Shown piece by piece: positions 16,335 to 24,594 of a stretch of DNA of 64,000 bases. Source of the DNA: Streptomyces sp. NBC_00250 (GTDB lineage Bacteria; Actinomycetota; Actinomycetes; Streptomycetales; Streptomycetaceae); contig NZ_CP108088.1 of the NCBI RefSeq assembly GCF_036192275.1, positions 3,535,501 through 3,599,500 on the forward strand, in the 5' to 3' direction. Within the stretch, counting starts at the first letter, position 1, and each line of letters opens with the position of its first letter. The notes under the pieces are model-generated. The model saw only the letters and a list, made by a program, of their open reading frames with translations. It ran no database searches and had not been told where the DNA came from. The position numbers and the translations under genes are program-made.

Positions 16335-17681
16335 GTGCTGCGTCGTCAGAGTTTCGACACCAGCGTTCCCACCGTCCTTGTGCGGCTCGACCGGAATCCC
16401 TTCCATCACGGCACCCTCGGAGCCGTGCGCTCGCTGGGCCGGGCGGGAATTCCGGTCCATGCCGTCATCGAATCGAGCACCAGCCCGGTGGCCCGCTCCC
16501 GCTATCTCCGCTCGGCCCGCGCGAGTCCGGAGACGACCTCCTCCACCGGGCTGGCCGGGCTCCTCCACGGGATCGCGGACGAGGTGGCGGCGGAGACCGC
16601 GACCGAGTCCGCCGACGATCCGTCAACTTCCCTCGTGGTCCTCCCCCTGGACGACGTCAGCGCCCTCGCCCTGGCCCGCCGCCGCGCCGAGCTCTCCCCC
16701 CGCTTCCTCCTCCCCCATCAGACCGAGGAGCAGTTGCTGCGGGTCGCGGACAAGGCGGCACTCGCCGAGACCTGCGCGGACCTGGGCCTGCCCCATCCCC
16801 GTACCGAACTCCCCGTCGACGCCGACGAGGCCGCCGCCATGGCCTGGTCCCTCGGGCTCCCGGTGGTCGCCAAGTGGAGCCGCCCCTGGCTGCTTCCGGC
16901 CGGCGGCGGGCTGCGCAGCACCTCGATCGTGCGCTCCCTCTCCGAGGTGCGGGAGTTGTACGCCCGCACTCCGGAGGCCGGCAGCCGGCTGCTGCTCCAG
17001 AGGCTGCTTCCGGCGGGCCGGGACCTGGACTGGTTCTTCCACGGGTACGTGGACACCGAGGGCCGCTGTACGACGGGGGCGACCGGCCGCAAGGAGCGGT
17101 CCTGGCCGGACGGGGCCGGGCTCACCGCCGTGGGCCGCTGGACGGCGAACCCGGCCGTGGACCGGACGGCCCGCGAGCTGTGCGACGCGCTGGGCTACCG
17201 GGGCGTGTGCGACCTCGACTTCCGGCTCGACCGGTCCACGGGCGCCTACCACCTGCTCGACTTCAACCCCCGGCCCGGCGCCCAGTTCCGGCTCTTCACC
17301 GACCCCGACGGCCTGGACGTGGTCCGGGCGCTCCATCTGGACCTCACCGGGCGGCCCGTACCGCCGTACTCCCCCGCGTACGGCCGCCGGTTCGTCGTCG
17401 AGAACTACGCGGCGCTGTCGCTGCTCACGTCCCCGCACCGCCGGGCCGCCGACGGAGGCGGAGGTGGAGGCGCGCCCCGGTGGACCGAGTACGCCTGGTG
17501 TGCGGCCGACGACCCCGGGCCGGCGTTCGCCATGGGCCGCGCCTGGCTCGGGCACCTGCTGCGCAAGGCCCTGACCGCGCTCCGCGGACTGCTCCGGTCC
17601 CGACGCGCGCGCCCCGCTCCGGCTTCCCCGCCGGCACCGCCGCCGGCCCGCAGCTCCTCCAACCAGCTCACCCCACGATGA
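16335..17681 (+). CDS. ATP-grasp family carboxylate ligase
   Basis: The protein has 448 residues from GTG 16335. The N-terminal region is a Rossmann-like pre-ATP-grasp fold (PTVLVRLDRNPFHHGTLGAVRSLGRAGI). The ATP-grasp core has GLPVVAKWSRPW, LLLQRLLPAGRDLDWFFHGYVD, and metal-binding FNPRPGAQF (with Asp and Asn). Such enzymes join a carboxylate to an amine or thiol through an acyl-phosphate. Related genes occur in actinobacterial polysaccharide loci, where a tailoring role is assumed. The downstream FAD gene follows closely and is likely co-transcribed. Confidence 0.85.
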   Translation: MLRRQSFDTSVPTVLVRLDRNPFHHGTLGAVRSLGRAGIPVHAVIESSTSPVARSRYLRSARASPETTSSTGLAGLLHGIADEVAAETATESADDPSTSLVVLPLDDVSALALARRRAELSPRFLLPHQTEEQLLRVADKAALAETCADLGLPHPRTELPVDADEAAAMAWSLGLPVVAKWSRPWLLPAGGGLRSTSIVRSLSEVRELYARTPEAGSRLLLQRLLPAGRDLDWFFHGYVDTEGRCTTGATGRKERSWPDGAGLTAVGRWTANPAVDRTARELCDALGYRGVCDLDFRLDRSTGAYHLLDFNPRPGAQFRLFTDPDGLDVVRALHLDLTGRPVPPYSPAYGRRFVVENYAALSLLTSPHRRAADGGGGGGAPRWTEYAWCAADDPGPAFAMGRAWLGHLLRKALTALRGLLRSRRARPAPASPPAPPPARSSSNQLTPR

Positions 17682-17695
17682 AGGTGGAAGGCACG

Positions 17696-18964
17696 ATGTC
17701 GAAGTCGATGTACGACCTGGTGGTCGTCGGGGCCGGACCGTACGGCCTGTCCGTGGCCGCGCACGCGGCCGCCCGCGGGCTGCACCTGCGGACCTTCGGC
17801 CGCTCGATGGCGTCCTGGCATGCCATGCCCCCCGGCATGTTCCTGAAGTCGGAGCCCTGGGCCTCCCATCTCTCCGACCCGCAGGGGGCGTACGGGCTCG
17901 ACGCCTACGCCGCCACGCGGGGCGTGCGCGCCGCGCACGGGGTGCCGCTGCCGGTCGACTTCTTCGCCGCGTACGGCGACTGGTTCGCCCGGCAGGCCGT
18001 GCCCGCGCTCGACGAGCGTCTGATCGGCTCGGTCGCGCCCGCCGCCGACGGCTTCGAGCTGCTCGCCGAGGACGGCGAGGCCCTCCGGGCCAGGACGGTG
18101 GCGCTGGCGGTCGGCGTCCTGCCGTTCATGGAGGTCCCCGGGCCGCTGCGGGACCTGCCCCGCCGGTACGTCACCCACTCCAGCCACCACGGCGGGCTCG
18201 ACCGCTTCGCCGGCCTGGACGTCACCGTCGTCGGGGCCGGTCAGGCGGCTCTGGAGACGGCGGCGCTCCTCGTCGAACAGGGCGCCGCGACCGTACGGAT
18301 CCTCGCCCGCGCGGACCGGCTGAACTGGAACACCCTGCCCCCGGCCCTCGACCGCGGCCCGTGGCCCACCCTGCGCGCCCCGCACACGGGGCTCGGCTGC
18401 GGCTGGCGGAACAAGCTGTACGCCGACACCCCGGGTGTCTTCCGGCGCCTGCCGGCCGCCACCCGCGAGCGGATCTTCGACTCGGCGCTCGGCCCGGCGG
18501 GGGCCTGGTGGCTGCGCGAGCGGTTCGCGGCGGTCGGGGACGTACGCCTCGGGCAGCGGATCACCGCGGCGGCCGTGACCGGGGACGAACGGGTCCGGCT
18601 CGACGTGGCGGGTCCGGACGGGACGACGGTCCTGGAGACGGACCATGTCGTGGCGGCCACCGGCTTCACCCCGAGCCTGGACCGGGCGGGAGTCCTCTCC
18701 CCGGCGCTGCGCGGCACCTTGCGCACGGTCGGCGCGGGCGGTGCTCCGGAGGTCGGCGGTCTCTTCGAGTCCTCGTGGCCGGGCCTCTTCCTCGCCGGGC
18801 TGCTCACCGCCCCTTCGTACGGTCCCTCGATGCGGTTCGTCTTCGGCGCCGAGTACACGGCGGGGCGTCTGGTGCGAGGGGTGCGGCAGCGGCTGCGGGC
18901 GGGCGCCCGGGGCGGGGCGGTGGGCCGGCCGCGTACGGGCGGGAAGGCTCCGGTCTCGGCATGA
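17696..18964 (+). CDS. FAD-dependent oxidoreductase (flavin monooxygenase-like)
   Basis: The protein has 422 residues. I chose ATG 17696, which follows GGAAGG at good spacing; an ATG at 17678 overlapping the previous stop is possible. FAD-binding VVVGAGPYGLSVAAH (near residue 8), NAD(P)-binding TVVGAGQAALETAALL (mid-protein) and a late VAATGFTPSLDRAG motif place it with lucA/iucA-type or baeyer-villiger-like monooxygenases. The substrate is unknown. With the ATP-grasp gene it may modify a polymer component or a small molecule made at this locus. Confidence 0.85.
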   Translation: MSKSMYDLVVVGAGPYGLSVAAHAAARGLHLRTFGRSMASWHAMPPGMFLKSEPWASHLSDPQGAYGLDAYAATRGVRAAHGVPLPVDFFAAYGDWFARQAVPALDERLIGSVAPAADGFELLAEDGEALRARTVALAVGVLPFMEVPGPLRDLPRRYVTHSSHHGGLDRFAGLDVTVVGAGQAALETAALLVEQGAATVRILARADRLNWNTLPPALDRGPWPTLRAPHTGLGCGWRNKLYADTPGVFRRLPAATRERIFDSALGPAGAWWLRERFAAVGDVRLGQRITAAAVTGDERVRLDVAGPDGTTVLETDHVVAATGFTPSLDRAGVLSPALRGTLRTVGAGGAPEVGGLFESSWPGLFLAGLLTAPSYGPSMRFVFGAEYTAGRLVRGVRQRLRAGARGGAVGRPRTGGKAPVSA

Positions 18965-18968
18965 CCGA

Positions 18969-19010
18969 GGGCCGGCCCCCGGGGAGCGGATGCTCTCCGG
19001 GGGCCGGCCC
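18969..19010 (+). terminator. Hairpin after the FAD enzyme gene
   Basis: A 19-bp stem with one mismatch (left arm begins GGGCCGGCCCCCGG) starts 4 nt past the stop. It can also serve the convergent chaplin gene ending at 19035. Confidence 0.7.
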
Positions 19011-19034
19011 CTGTGTCTGCGCGGCGCTGGGGAC

Positions 19035-19268
19035 TCAGGCGTTGACGCAGGTGTTGAACGCGGCCGGGTTCAGCGCGCCGATGACGTTCACGCTGTTGCC
19101 GCAGACGTTGATCGGCGCGTGGATCGGGATCTGGACGACGTTGCCGGAGAGGACGCCAGGCGAACCGAACGCCAGGCCCTCGGCGCCCGCGTCGGCGAAG
19201 GCGGGGGTCGCCGCACCCATGGCCATGATGATTCCGGCGACGACGGCAGCAGCCTTCTTACAGTTCAT
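19035..19268 (-). CDS. Short chaplin
   Basis: The protein has 77 residues. The start at 19268 (MNCKKAAAVVAG) is chosen because AAAGG lies 12 nt upstream; the ATG at 19280 touches that site. The signal peptide is followed by GSPGVLSGNVVQIP, NVCGNSVNVIGALNPAAFNTC and both Cys. It is a canonical single-domain chaplin that would join the amyloid surface film. It lies beside two rodlin genes; in S. coelicolor a chaplin gene also lies beside rdlA. I see no convincing BldN-type promoter in front of it. Confidence 0.95.
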   Translation of the reverse strand: MNCKKAAAVVAGIIMAMGAATPAFADAGAEGLAFGSPGVLSGNVVQIPIHAPINVCGNSVNVIGALNPAAFNTCVNA

Positions 19269-19376
19269 TTTCGTCTGCATCCTTTCGGTGGCGGAACACT
19301 TTCACGCAACACAACGAACATGCCTCACAAAGGAAACCGCGAAAGCGGCAACATTCGCTCTTTCACTCCATTGCAC

Positions 19377-19430
19377 GCGCAGAACAGGGCCGGAGGGAAC
19401 GTGTTCGTTCCCTCCGGCCCTGTTCTGCGC
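19377..19430 (-). terminator. Very long perfect hairpin after the rodlin gene
   Basis: Arms 19377-19400 and 19407-19430 are exact 24-bp complements (beginning GCGCAGAACAGGGCCGG) around a 6-nt loop, 9 nt beyond the rodlin stop. Confidence 0.8.
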
Positions 19431-19438
19431 GGTACGGA

Positions 19439-19849
19439 TCAGCCGTTGTAGGCGCCGTTCCCGGAGAGGATCGGGATGTCCTCGACGATGTGCGACAGCG
19501 GCTCGTCACCCTTGGCCTGGGTGGAGTTCTCGGTGCACTGCTGGTTCTGCGGGGAGGACAGGACGTTGATGTCCTGGACGGCGATCGGGACGGCGCCGCC
19601 GATCGAACCGAGGTTGGCCTTGACCGGGGCCCCGAGGCAGAGCTTGTTGAGCGAGCCCTGGACGGCCGAGAACTGGGGGCTCATGTCGCCGTGTGTCTTC
19701 GAGTTGCCGAACGACTGGTGCGCGCCGTTTCCGGACAGCGAGGTGGTGCCGCCGTCGTTGGCGATGGCGAGCGCCGGGGAGGCCGCCGCAGCAGAAGCGC
19801 CGACAACAGAGGCCGTCACAGCCGCAGCCGCCATAATCTTCTTGATCAC
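19439..19849 (-). CDS. rdlA: Rodlin (rodlet-layer surface protein)
   Basis: The protein has 136 residues from GTG 19849. The signal peptide ends near Ala-Leu-Ala (about 28). The mature protein has the rodlin signature ANDGGTTSLSGNGAHQ, MSPQFSAVQGSLNK, AVPIAVQDINVLSSPQNQQC and LSGNGAYNG. Rodlins align chaplin fibrils into the paired rodlets of aerial hyphae and spores. The gene is divergent from the next rodlin, the same arrangement as S. coelicolor rdlA/rdlB; the A/B naming here is by position only. It has fewer shared residues with the other two copies than they have with each other. Confidence 0.95.
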   Translation of the reverse strand: MIKKIMAAAAVTASVVGASAAAASPALAIANDGGTTSLSGNGAHQSFGNSKTHGDMSPQFSAVQGSLNKLCLGAPVKANLGSIGGAVPIAVQDINVLSSPQNQQCTENSTQAKGDEPLSHIVEDIPILSGNGAYNG

Positions 19850-19898
19850 GGTGATTCCGTTCCTGTTCCCACCAATCGACCTGATTGATGCGATGGGA

Positions 19899-19926
19899 TC
19901 AACTGCGCGCGGGGGCTTTGGTTCCG
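19899..19926 (-). promoter_or_regulatory. BldN-like promoter of rodlin 1
   Basis: On the minus strand CGGAAC (19926-19921), 16 nt, AGTTGA (19904-19899), followed by TC. It lies 49 nt before the GTG. The hexamers and spacing equal those of the other two rodlins. Confidence 0.7.
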
Positions 19927-19995
19927 GCGCTTCACCCGTTCGACTGGGACCGCTTTTCGCGCTGCCGAGTGCGCTCCGCCAAGGGGGTGACAGGG

Positions 19996-20023
19996 CGGAA
20001 CCCTTGAGTCCATGGGCAGTTGA
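19996..20023 (+). promoter_or_regulatory. BldN-like promoter of rodlin 2
   Basis: CGGAAC (19996-20001), 16 nt, AGTTGA (20018-20023), followed by TCA. It lies 44 nt before the GTG at 20068 and fits the sigma-BldN consensus at 5 of 6 positions in each hexamer. Confidence 0.7.
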
Positions 20024-20067
20024 TCAGGCCGCTCCCTGCACGGAGCCGGTTCTAGAAGGGAACTCCC

Positions 20068-20478
20068 GTGATCAAGAAGGTTATGGCCACTGCGGCCGCA
20101 GCCGCGGCCATCGTCGGTGCCTCCGCCGCCGTGGCCTCCCCCGCCCTCGCCATCGCCAACGACGGCGGCACCACGTCGCTCTCGGGCAACGGCGCTCACC
20201 AGGAGTACGGCAACTCCACCACGTACGGCCACATGAGCCCGCAGTTCGCGCTCGTCCAGGGCTCCCTGAACAAGCCCTGCGTCGGCCTGCCGGCCAAGGT
20301 CAACGCCGGTTCGGTCCTCGGCGCCGTCCCGATCGCCGTCCAGGACATCAACGTCCTGTCCTCCCCGCAGAACCAGCAGTGCACCGAGAACTCCACCCAG
20401 GCCAAGGGTGACGAGGCGCTCTCGCACATCCTGGACGACATCCCGGTCCTGTCGGGCAACGGCGTCGGCAACAACTGA
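20068..20478 (+). CDS. rdlB: Rodlin
   Basis: The protein has 136 residues from GTG 20068 behind GAAGGGA. Signal peptide, then ANDGGTTSLSGNGAHQEYGNS, MSPQFALVQGSLNKPC, VQDINVLSSPQNQQC and LSGNGVGNN. It has three Cys, as the third rodlin does. It is exported and works with chaplins in rodlet formation. The B name reflects its place in the divergent pair. It is strikingly close to the third rodlin over the mature region. Confidence 0.95.
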   Translation: MIKKVMATAAAAAAIVGASAAVASPALAIANDGGTTSLSGNGAHQEYGNSTTYGHMSPQFALVQGSLNKPCVGLPAKVNAGSVLGAVPIAVQDINVLSSPQNQQCTENSTQAKGDEALSHILDDIPVLSGNGVGNN

Positions 20479-20510
20479 CGTTCCGCTTCGCGCGACGACG
20501 TTCACACGTC

Positions 20511-20536
20511 AGGGGCCGCCCTCCGGGGCGGCCCCT
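20511..20536 (+). terminator. Rodlin 2 terminator
   Basis: AGGGGCCGCCC, a 4-nt loop, then the exact complement and TTTCG. It lies between convergent genes. Confidence 0.7.
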
Positions 20537-20550
20537 TTCGTCGTCACTCG

Positions 20551-20760
20551 CTACCAGGTCGGCCAGATGGGGGTCGCCATCAGACGTTCCCACTCCCGGT
20601 CGGGCATCCCCGGTACCGTCCGGCCCGCCTGCACCCACTGGGTCACCAGTGCGGAATAGAGGGGGAATGGTGTGCGGTCGGCGACCGGGGGCGGGTCGCT
20701 CACATATCGGCTCTTCGGAATGAAGGCCATCCGTTCCCATTTCCCGGGATCCGGCGCCAT
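20551..20760 (-). CDS. Small conserved-type hypothetical protein
   Basis: The protein has 69 residues; the ATG at 20760 follows an excellent GGAAGGAG, the main reason to accept it. It is soluble, Trp/Pro-rich and has MAFIPKSRYVSDPP, LYSALVTQWVQAGRTVPG and DREWERL. No domain is recognised. It sits between a rodlin and the LCP gene, divergent from the latter. Confidence 0.7.
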   Translation of the reverse strand: MAPDPGKWERMAFIPKSRYVSDPPPVADRTPFPLYSALVTQWVQAGRTVPGMPDREWERLMATPIWPTW

Positions 20761-20878
20761 CTTCGCTCCTTCCGCTGCGATTCCCGCATCATTACACAGG
20801 CGCCGCAGGAGAGTGATTCGCCCTGTTCATGTCGCGTCGCGCAACTGTGTGCGAGCGCGGTCGAATTACCGTGCGGGC

Positions 20879-21922
20879 ATGAAATTCCCGCGTCCGTGGC
20901 GGCCGCGCCGTCCGCTGTTCGTCCCGGCGGCGCTCGCCGCTCTCGCCGCCCTGGCTCCCGGCGCCCTCGCCGCAGCCGCCCCCACCGATCTCCCCGCCCC
21001 CGAGAAGGGGCTGAACCTGCTCGTGGTCGGCATCGACAGCCGCAAGGGCGTCACCGCGGAGGAGAAGGAACGTTTCCGACTGGGCGGGCAGGAGTGCGAC
21101 TGCACGGACGTGATGATGCTCGTGCACATCTCGGCGGAGAACGACCGCGTCGACGTCGTGAGCCTGCCGCGCGACTCGCTCACCTCCTTCCCCGACCAGC
21201 ACCGCGACCGTCGCACCGGGAAACTGCACGCCGCCCACCAGTCGAAGATCAACGGCGCCTGGGCCGAGGGGGGTTCCTCGTTCACGGTGGAGACCGTCGA
21301 GTCGATGACGGGGCTGCCCGTCCACCGCTACCTGGAGATCGACTTCCGGCGCTTCATGGACACCGTCGACCGCGTCGACGGCGGAGTCCCCATCTGCACG
21401 GAGAAGGCCCTCAAGGACCCGGCCACCGGCATCGACCTGGCGCCCGGCACCAAGCCGGTCGGCGGCGGCGAGGCGCTCCAGTACGTACGGTCGCGGAAGG
21501 CCGACGGGCAGATGGACTTCGGCCGCATCCAGAAGCAGCAGAAGTTCGTGGTCAACACCCTCGAACGGCTCCGCGAGGGCGTCCTCGACGATCCCGACCG
21601 ACTGAGGGGCTTCGCAGAGACCCTGCGCGGGACCGGCGCGACCGAGCGGGGCATCTCGCCGGCCGAGCTGCTCACACTCGCCGCGCGGCTGCACGACCTG
21701 CCTCCGGACCGTATGGGATTCGCGACCGTGCCCGTACGCGGCTTCAACCCGGACATCGCGGGCGTCGGATCCACGCTCGCCTGGGACGAGAAGGGCGCGG
21801 CGGATGTCTTCGGGCGGCTGCGCGACGACCATCCGCTGCCGGCGGCCGACGAGGTCGCGCCCAGCCAGATTCCGGTGGGCACGTACGCGCCCACTCCCGG
21901 GGCTTCGCTCATCTGCCCGTAG
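20879..21922 (+). CDS. LytR-CpsA-Psr (LCP) family protein
   Basis: The protein has 347 residues from ATG 20879, with no clear ribosome-binding site. One N-terminal hydrophobic segment (about 12-33) serves as anchor or signal. The LCP domain has NLLVVGIDSRKGV, CDCTDVMMLVHI, VVSLPRDSLTSF, HQSKINGAWAEGG, YLEIDFRRFMDTVDRVDGG, ALQYVRSRKADGQMDFGRIQKQQ. Conserved Asp and Arg residues that bind the polyprenyl pyrophosphate are present. LCP enzymes attach polyprenyl-linked glycopolymers to peptidoglycan. Here it could anchor the polymer made by the operon at 3.9-14.5 kb. Confidence 0.9.
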   Translation: MKFPRPWRPRRPLFVPAALAALAALAPGALAAAAPTDLPAPEKGLNLLVVGIDSRKGVTAEEKERFRLGGQECDCTDVMMLVHISAENDRVDVVSLPRDSLTSFPDQHRDRRTGKLHAAHQSKINGAWAEGGSSFTVETVESMTGLPVHRYLEIDFRRFMDTVDRVDGGVPICTEKALKDPATGIDLAPGTKPVGGGEALQYVRSRKADGQMDFGRIQKQQKFVVNTLERLREGVLDDPDRLRGFAETLRGTGATERGISPAELLTLAARLHDLPPDRMGFATVPVRGFNPDIAGVGSTLAWDEKGAADVFGRLRDDHPLPAADEVAPSQIPVGTYAPTPGASLICP

Positions 21923-21940
21923 TCCGTCCGGTGGACTTCG

Positions 21941-21968
21941 CGGAACCTCCGTGCTTCTGACCAGTTGA
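21941..21968 (+). promoter_or_regulatory. BldN-like promoter of rodlin 3
   Basis: CGGAAC (21941-21946), 16 nt, AGTTGA (21963-21968), followed by TCA. It lies 48 nt before the ATG at 22017. Confidence 0.7.
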
Positions 21969-22016
21969 TCAGCACGGCTCGGCACTCACCGAGCCACGAT
22001 CCGAAAGGCCTGAACA

Positions 22017-22424
22017 ATGAAGAAGCTGTTGGCTACGGCTGCTGTGGCCGCGTCGATCCTCGGCGCGACGGCGGCGGGTGCCGGACAGGCGCTCGCCATC
22101 GCCGACGACGGTGGCACCACGTCGCTCAGCGGCAACGGCGCCCACCAGGAGTTCGGCAACTCCGCCACCCACGGCAACATGAGCCCGCAGTTCGCGCTCG
22201 TTCAGGGCTCCCTGAACAAGCCCTGCATCGGCCTGCCGGCCAAGGTCAACGCCGGTTCGATCGCCGGCGCCGTCCCGATCGCCGTCCAGGACATCAACGT
22301 CCTGTCCTCCCCGCAGAACCAGCAGTGCACCGAGAACTCCACCCAGGCCAAGGGTGACGAGCCGCTGTCGCACATCCTCAGCGACATCCCCGTGCTGTCC
22401 GGCAACGGCGCCGGCAACAGCTGA
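22017..22424 (+). CDS. Third rodlin
   Basis: The protein has 135 residues from ATG 22017 behind CGAAAGG. Signal peptide, then ADDGGTTSLSGNGAHQEFGNS, MSPQFALVQGSLNKPC, AVPIAVQDINVLSS and LSGNGAGNS. It is nearly the same as rodlin 2 after the signal peptide, pointing to duplication. The S. coelicolor model has two rodlins, so a third with an intact promoter is notable. Confidence 0.95.
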   Translation: MKKLLATAAVAASILGATAAGAGQALAIADDGGTTSLSGNGAHQEFGNSATHGNMSPQFALVQGSLNKPCIGLPAKVNAGSIAGAVPIAVQDINVLSSPQNQQCTENSTQAKGDEPLSHILSDIPVLSGNGAGNS

Positions 22425-22444
22425 GCGACGACGCTCGGCCAGGC

Positions 22445-22483
22445 GCGGCCCCGCCGCCCCTCCTCGGAGGGGTCGCGGGGCCG
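22445..22483 (+). terminator. Rodlin 3 terminator
   Basis: CGGCCCCGC pairs with GCGGGGCCG, and CCCCT with AGGGG inside it. It lies between convergent genes. Confidence 0.6.
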
Positions 22484-22503
22484 TCCCCGTTCCGCCGGGA
22501 GTC

Positions 22504-24525
22504 TCAGATCTTCCGGCGGAGCTCGGCCGGGTCGGTGACCGGCGCGTCACAGGTGAAGTGACGGCACACGTACGCGGCGGGAGCACCGGCCACCAGCGGA
22601 CGGTCCCTCAGCAGCGGGAACTCCTCGCTGTCGGGGGTGCCGAAGGCGAGCACCGCGCCGGGGGCGGTGGCCAGGAGCGCGGTACGGCGCAGCTCCCGGA
22701 AGGCCTCGTCGCCGGGGGCGCCGACCACGGCGATCTCCCGGGGCCCGTCGAGGAGGGCCTCGGAGACGGCCAGGCCCCAGCCGATGAAGCGGGGCGCGCG
22801 CGGGCCGAGGGCCTTGACCACGCCGAGGGCTCCCTCGGCGGCGGCGCGGTGGGCCTCCGAGCCGGTGTGGGCGGCGTACGAGAGCAGCGCGCCGGCGGCG
22901 GCGGTCCAGCCGGACGGGGCGGCGTTGTCCGTGGGGTCCTGCGGGCGGCGGATCAGGGCCTCGGCGTCGTGGGCCGTGTCGTACAGGGCCCCGCCCTCGG
23001 CGGTGAAGCGGGCGATGACGAGGTCCAGGAGGAAGCCGGCGAACTCCAGCCAGGCGCCTTCGCCGGTGACGGCGGCGAGGGCGAGGAATCCCTCGGCGAC
23101 GTCGGCGTAGTCCTCCAGGACACCCGCGTTCGTACCGGCCCGGCCGTCCTTGGACGTACGGGTCAGGCGGGCGGACTCGTCCATGTGGACCCGGACGAGC
23201 AGGTCGGCGGCCTCGGTCGCGCGCTCGACGAGGTCGGGGCGGTCGAAGAGGGCGCCGGTCTCTGCGAGGGCGGCGATCGCGAGGCCGTTCCAGGCCGCGA
23301 CGACCTTGTCGTCGCGGCCGGGGCGCTCGCGCTCCGCGCGGGCGGCGAGGAGCCGGGCGGCGATCGAGGCGATCCTGTCGGCGTCGGCCGGACCGGCCGA
23401 CTGCGGGAGCTGGAGGACGGAGCTGCCGTGCTCGAAGGTGCCGTCCTCGGTGACGCCGTAGTGGGCGGCGGCGAGGGCGGCGTCCTCCGCGCCGAGGACC
23501 TCGGTGAGCTGCTCCGGGGTCCACACGTAGTAGGCGCCCTCGACGTGCCTGCCCGTACCGTCGTCGCTGTCCGCGTCGAGCGCGGAGGCGAAACCGCCCT
23601 CGGGGGTGCGGAGTTCACGTACCAGGAAGTCGGCGGTCTCCAGGGCGACCCGGCGGGCCAGATCGCTGCCGGTCACCTTCCACAGGTGCGCGTACACCCG
23701 GCAGAGCAGGGCGTTGTCGTACAGCATCTTCTCGAAGTGGGGCACGACCCAGGCGCGGTCGACGGCGTAGCGGGCGAAGCCGCCGCCGAGCTGGTCGTAG
23801 ATGCCACCGCGGGCCATCGCCTCGCAGGTGTCGGAGGCCATCTGGAGGGCGCCCTCGGAGCCCGTACGGGCGTGGAGGCGGAGCAGGAACTCCAGGGTCA
23901 TCGACGGCGGGAACTTGGGGGCGCCGCCGAAGCCGCCGCTGGTCGCGTCGTACTCGCGGGTGAGGCCGAGGAGGGCCTGTGCGAGCTCCTCCTCGCCGGG
24001 GACGCCGTCGCCGCCGTAGGCGAGGGAGCGGCCCGCGAGGTCCTTGACGATGCGCTCCGCGACCTCGCCGACCTCGTCGCGCCGGTCCGCCCAGGCGTCC
24101 TTGACGCCTTCCAGGACCTCCGGGAAGGAGGGCATGCCGTGACGGGGCTCCGGCGGGAAGTACGTACCGAAGTAGAAGGGGGCGGCGTCGGGGGTGAGGA
24201 AGACGGTCATCGGCCAGCCGCCCTGGCCGGTCGCGGCCTGGACGGCCTCCATGTAGACGGCGTCGACGTCGGGGCGCTCCTCGCGGTCGACCTTGACGGC
24301 GACGAAGTGCTCGTTGACCAGGGCCGCGGTGGCGTCGTCCTCGAAGGACTCGTGCGCCATGACGTGGCACCAGTGGCAGGAGCTGTATCCGACGCTGAGC
24401 AGCACGGGGACGTCGCGACGCCGGGCCTCCTCGAAGGCCTCGGCCGACCACGGCCACCAGTCGACCGGGTTGTCGGCGTGCTGAAGCAGGTACGGGGAGG
24501 TCTCATGGGCCAGTCGGTTAGGCAT
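22504..24525 (-). CDS. YyaL-type thioredoxin-domain protein (DUF255)
   Basis: The protein has 673 residues. I chose the ATG at 24525 ([17 protein letters not shown]), spaced correctly from GGCAGG; an ATG 9 nt upstream touches that site. The N-terminal thioredoxin-like domain has [16 protein letters not shown] (Cys50-x2-Cys53), [13 protein letters not shown] and [13 protein letters not shown]. The rest is an (alpha/alpha)6-like domain similar to N-acylglucosamine 2-epimerases. The family is widespread and its substrate is not established. It is cytoplasmic. Length is usual for the family. Confidence 0.92.
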   Translation of the reverse strand: MPNRLAHETSPYLLQHADNPVDWWPWSAEAFEEARRRDVPVLLSVGYSSCHWCHVMAHESFEDDATAALVNEHFVAVKVDREERPDVDAVYMEAVQAATGQGGWPMTVFLTPDAAPFYFGTYFPPEPRHGMPSFPEVLEGVKDAWADRRDEVGEVAERIVKDLAGRSLAYGGDGVPGEEELAQALLGLTREYDATSGGFGGAPKFPPSMTLEFLLRLHARTGSEGALQMASDTCEAMARGGIYDQLGGGFARYAVDRAWVVPHFEKMLYDNALLCRVYAHLWKVTGSDLARRVALETADFLVRELRTPEGGFASALDADSDDGTGRHVEGAYYVWTPEQLTEVLGAEDAALAAAHYGVTEDGTFEHGSSVLQLPQSAGPADADRIASIAARLLAARAERERPGRDDKVVAAWNGLAIAALAETGALFDRPDLVERATEAADLLVRVHMDESARLTRTSKDGRAGTNAGVLEDYADVAEGFLALAAVTGEGAWLEFAGFLLDLVIARFTAEGGALYDTAHDAEALIRRPQDPTDNAAPSGWTAAAGALLSYAAHTGSEAHRAAAEGALGVVKALGPRAPRFIGWGLAVSEALLDGPREIAVVGAPGDEAFRELRRTALLATAPGAVLAFGTPDSEEFPLLRDRPLVAGAPAAYVCRHFTCDAPVTDPAELRRKI

Positions 24526-24594
24526 GGTGCCCATCCTGCCCTGCCGCCGTGGACTCGCGCGGGACCCCTGCCCCCGTCGGCCGCCGGCTGCGCC

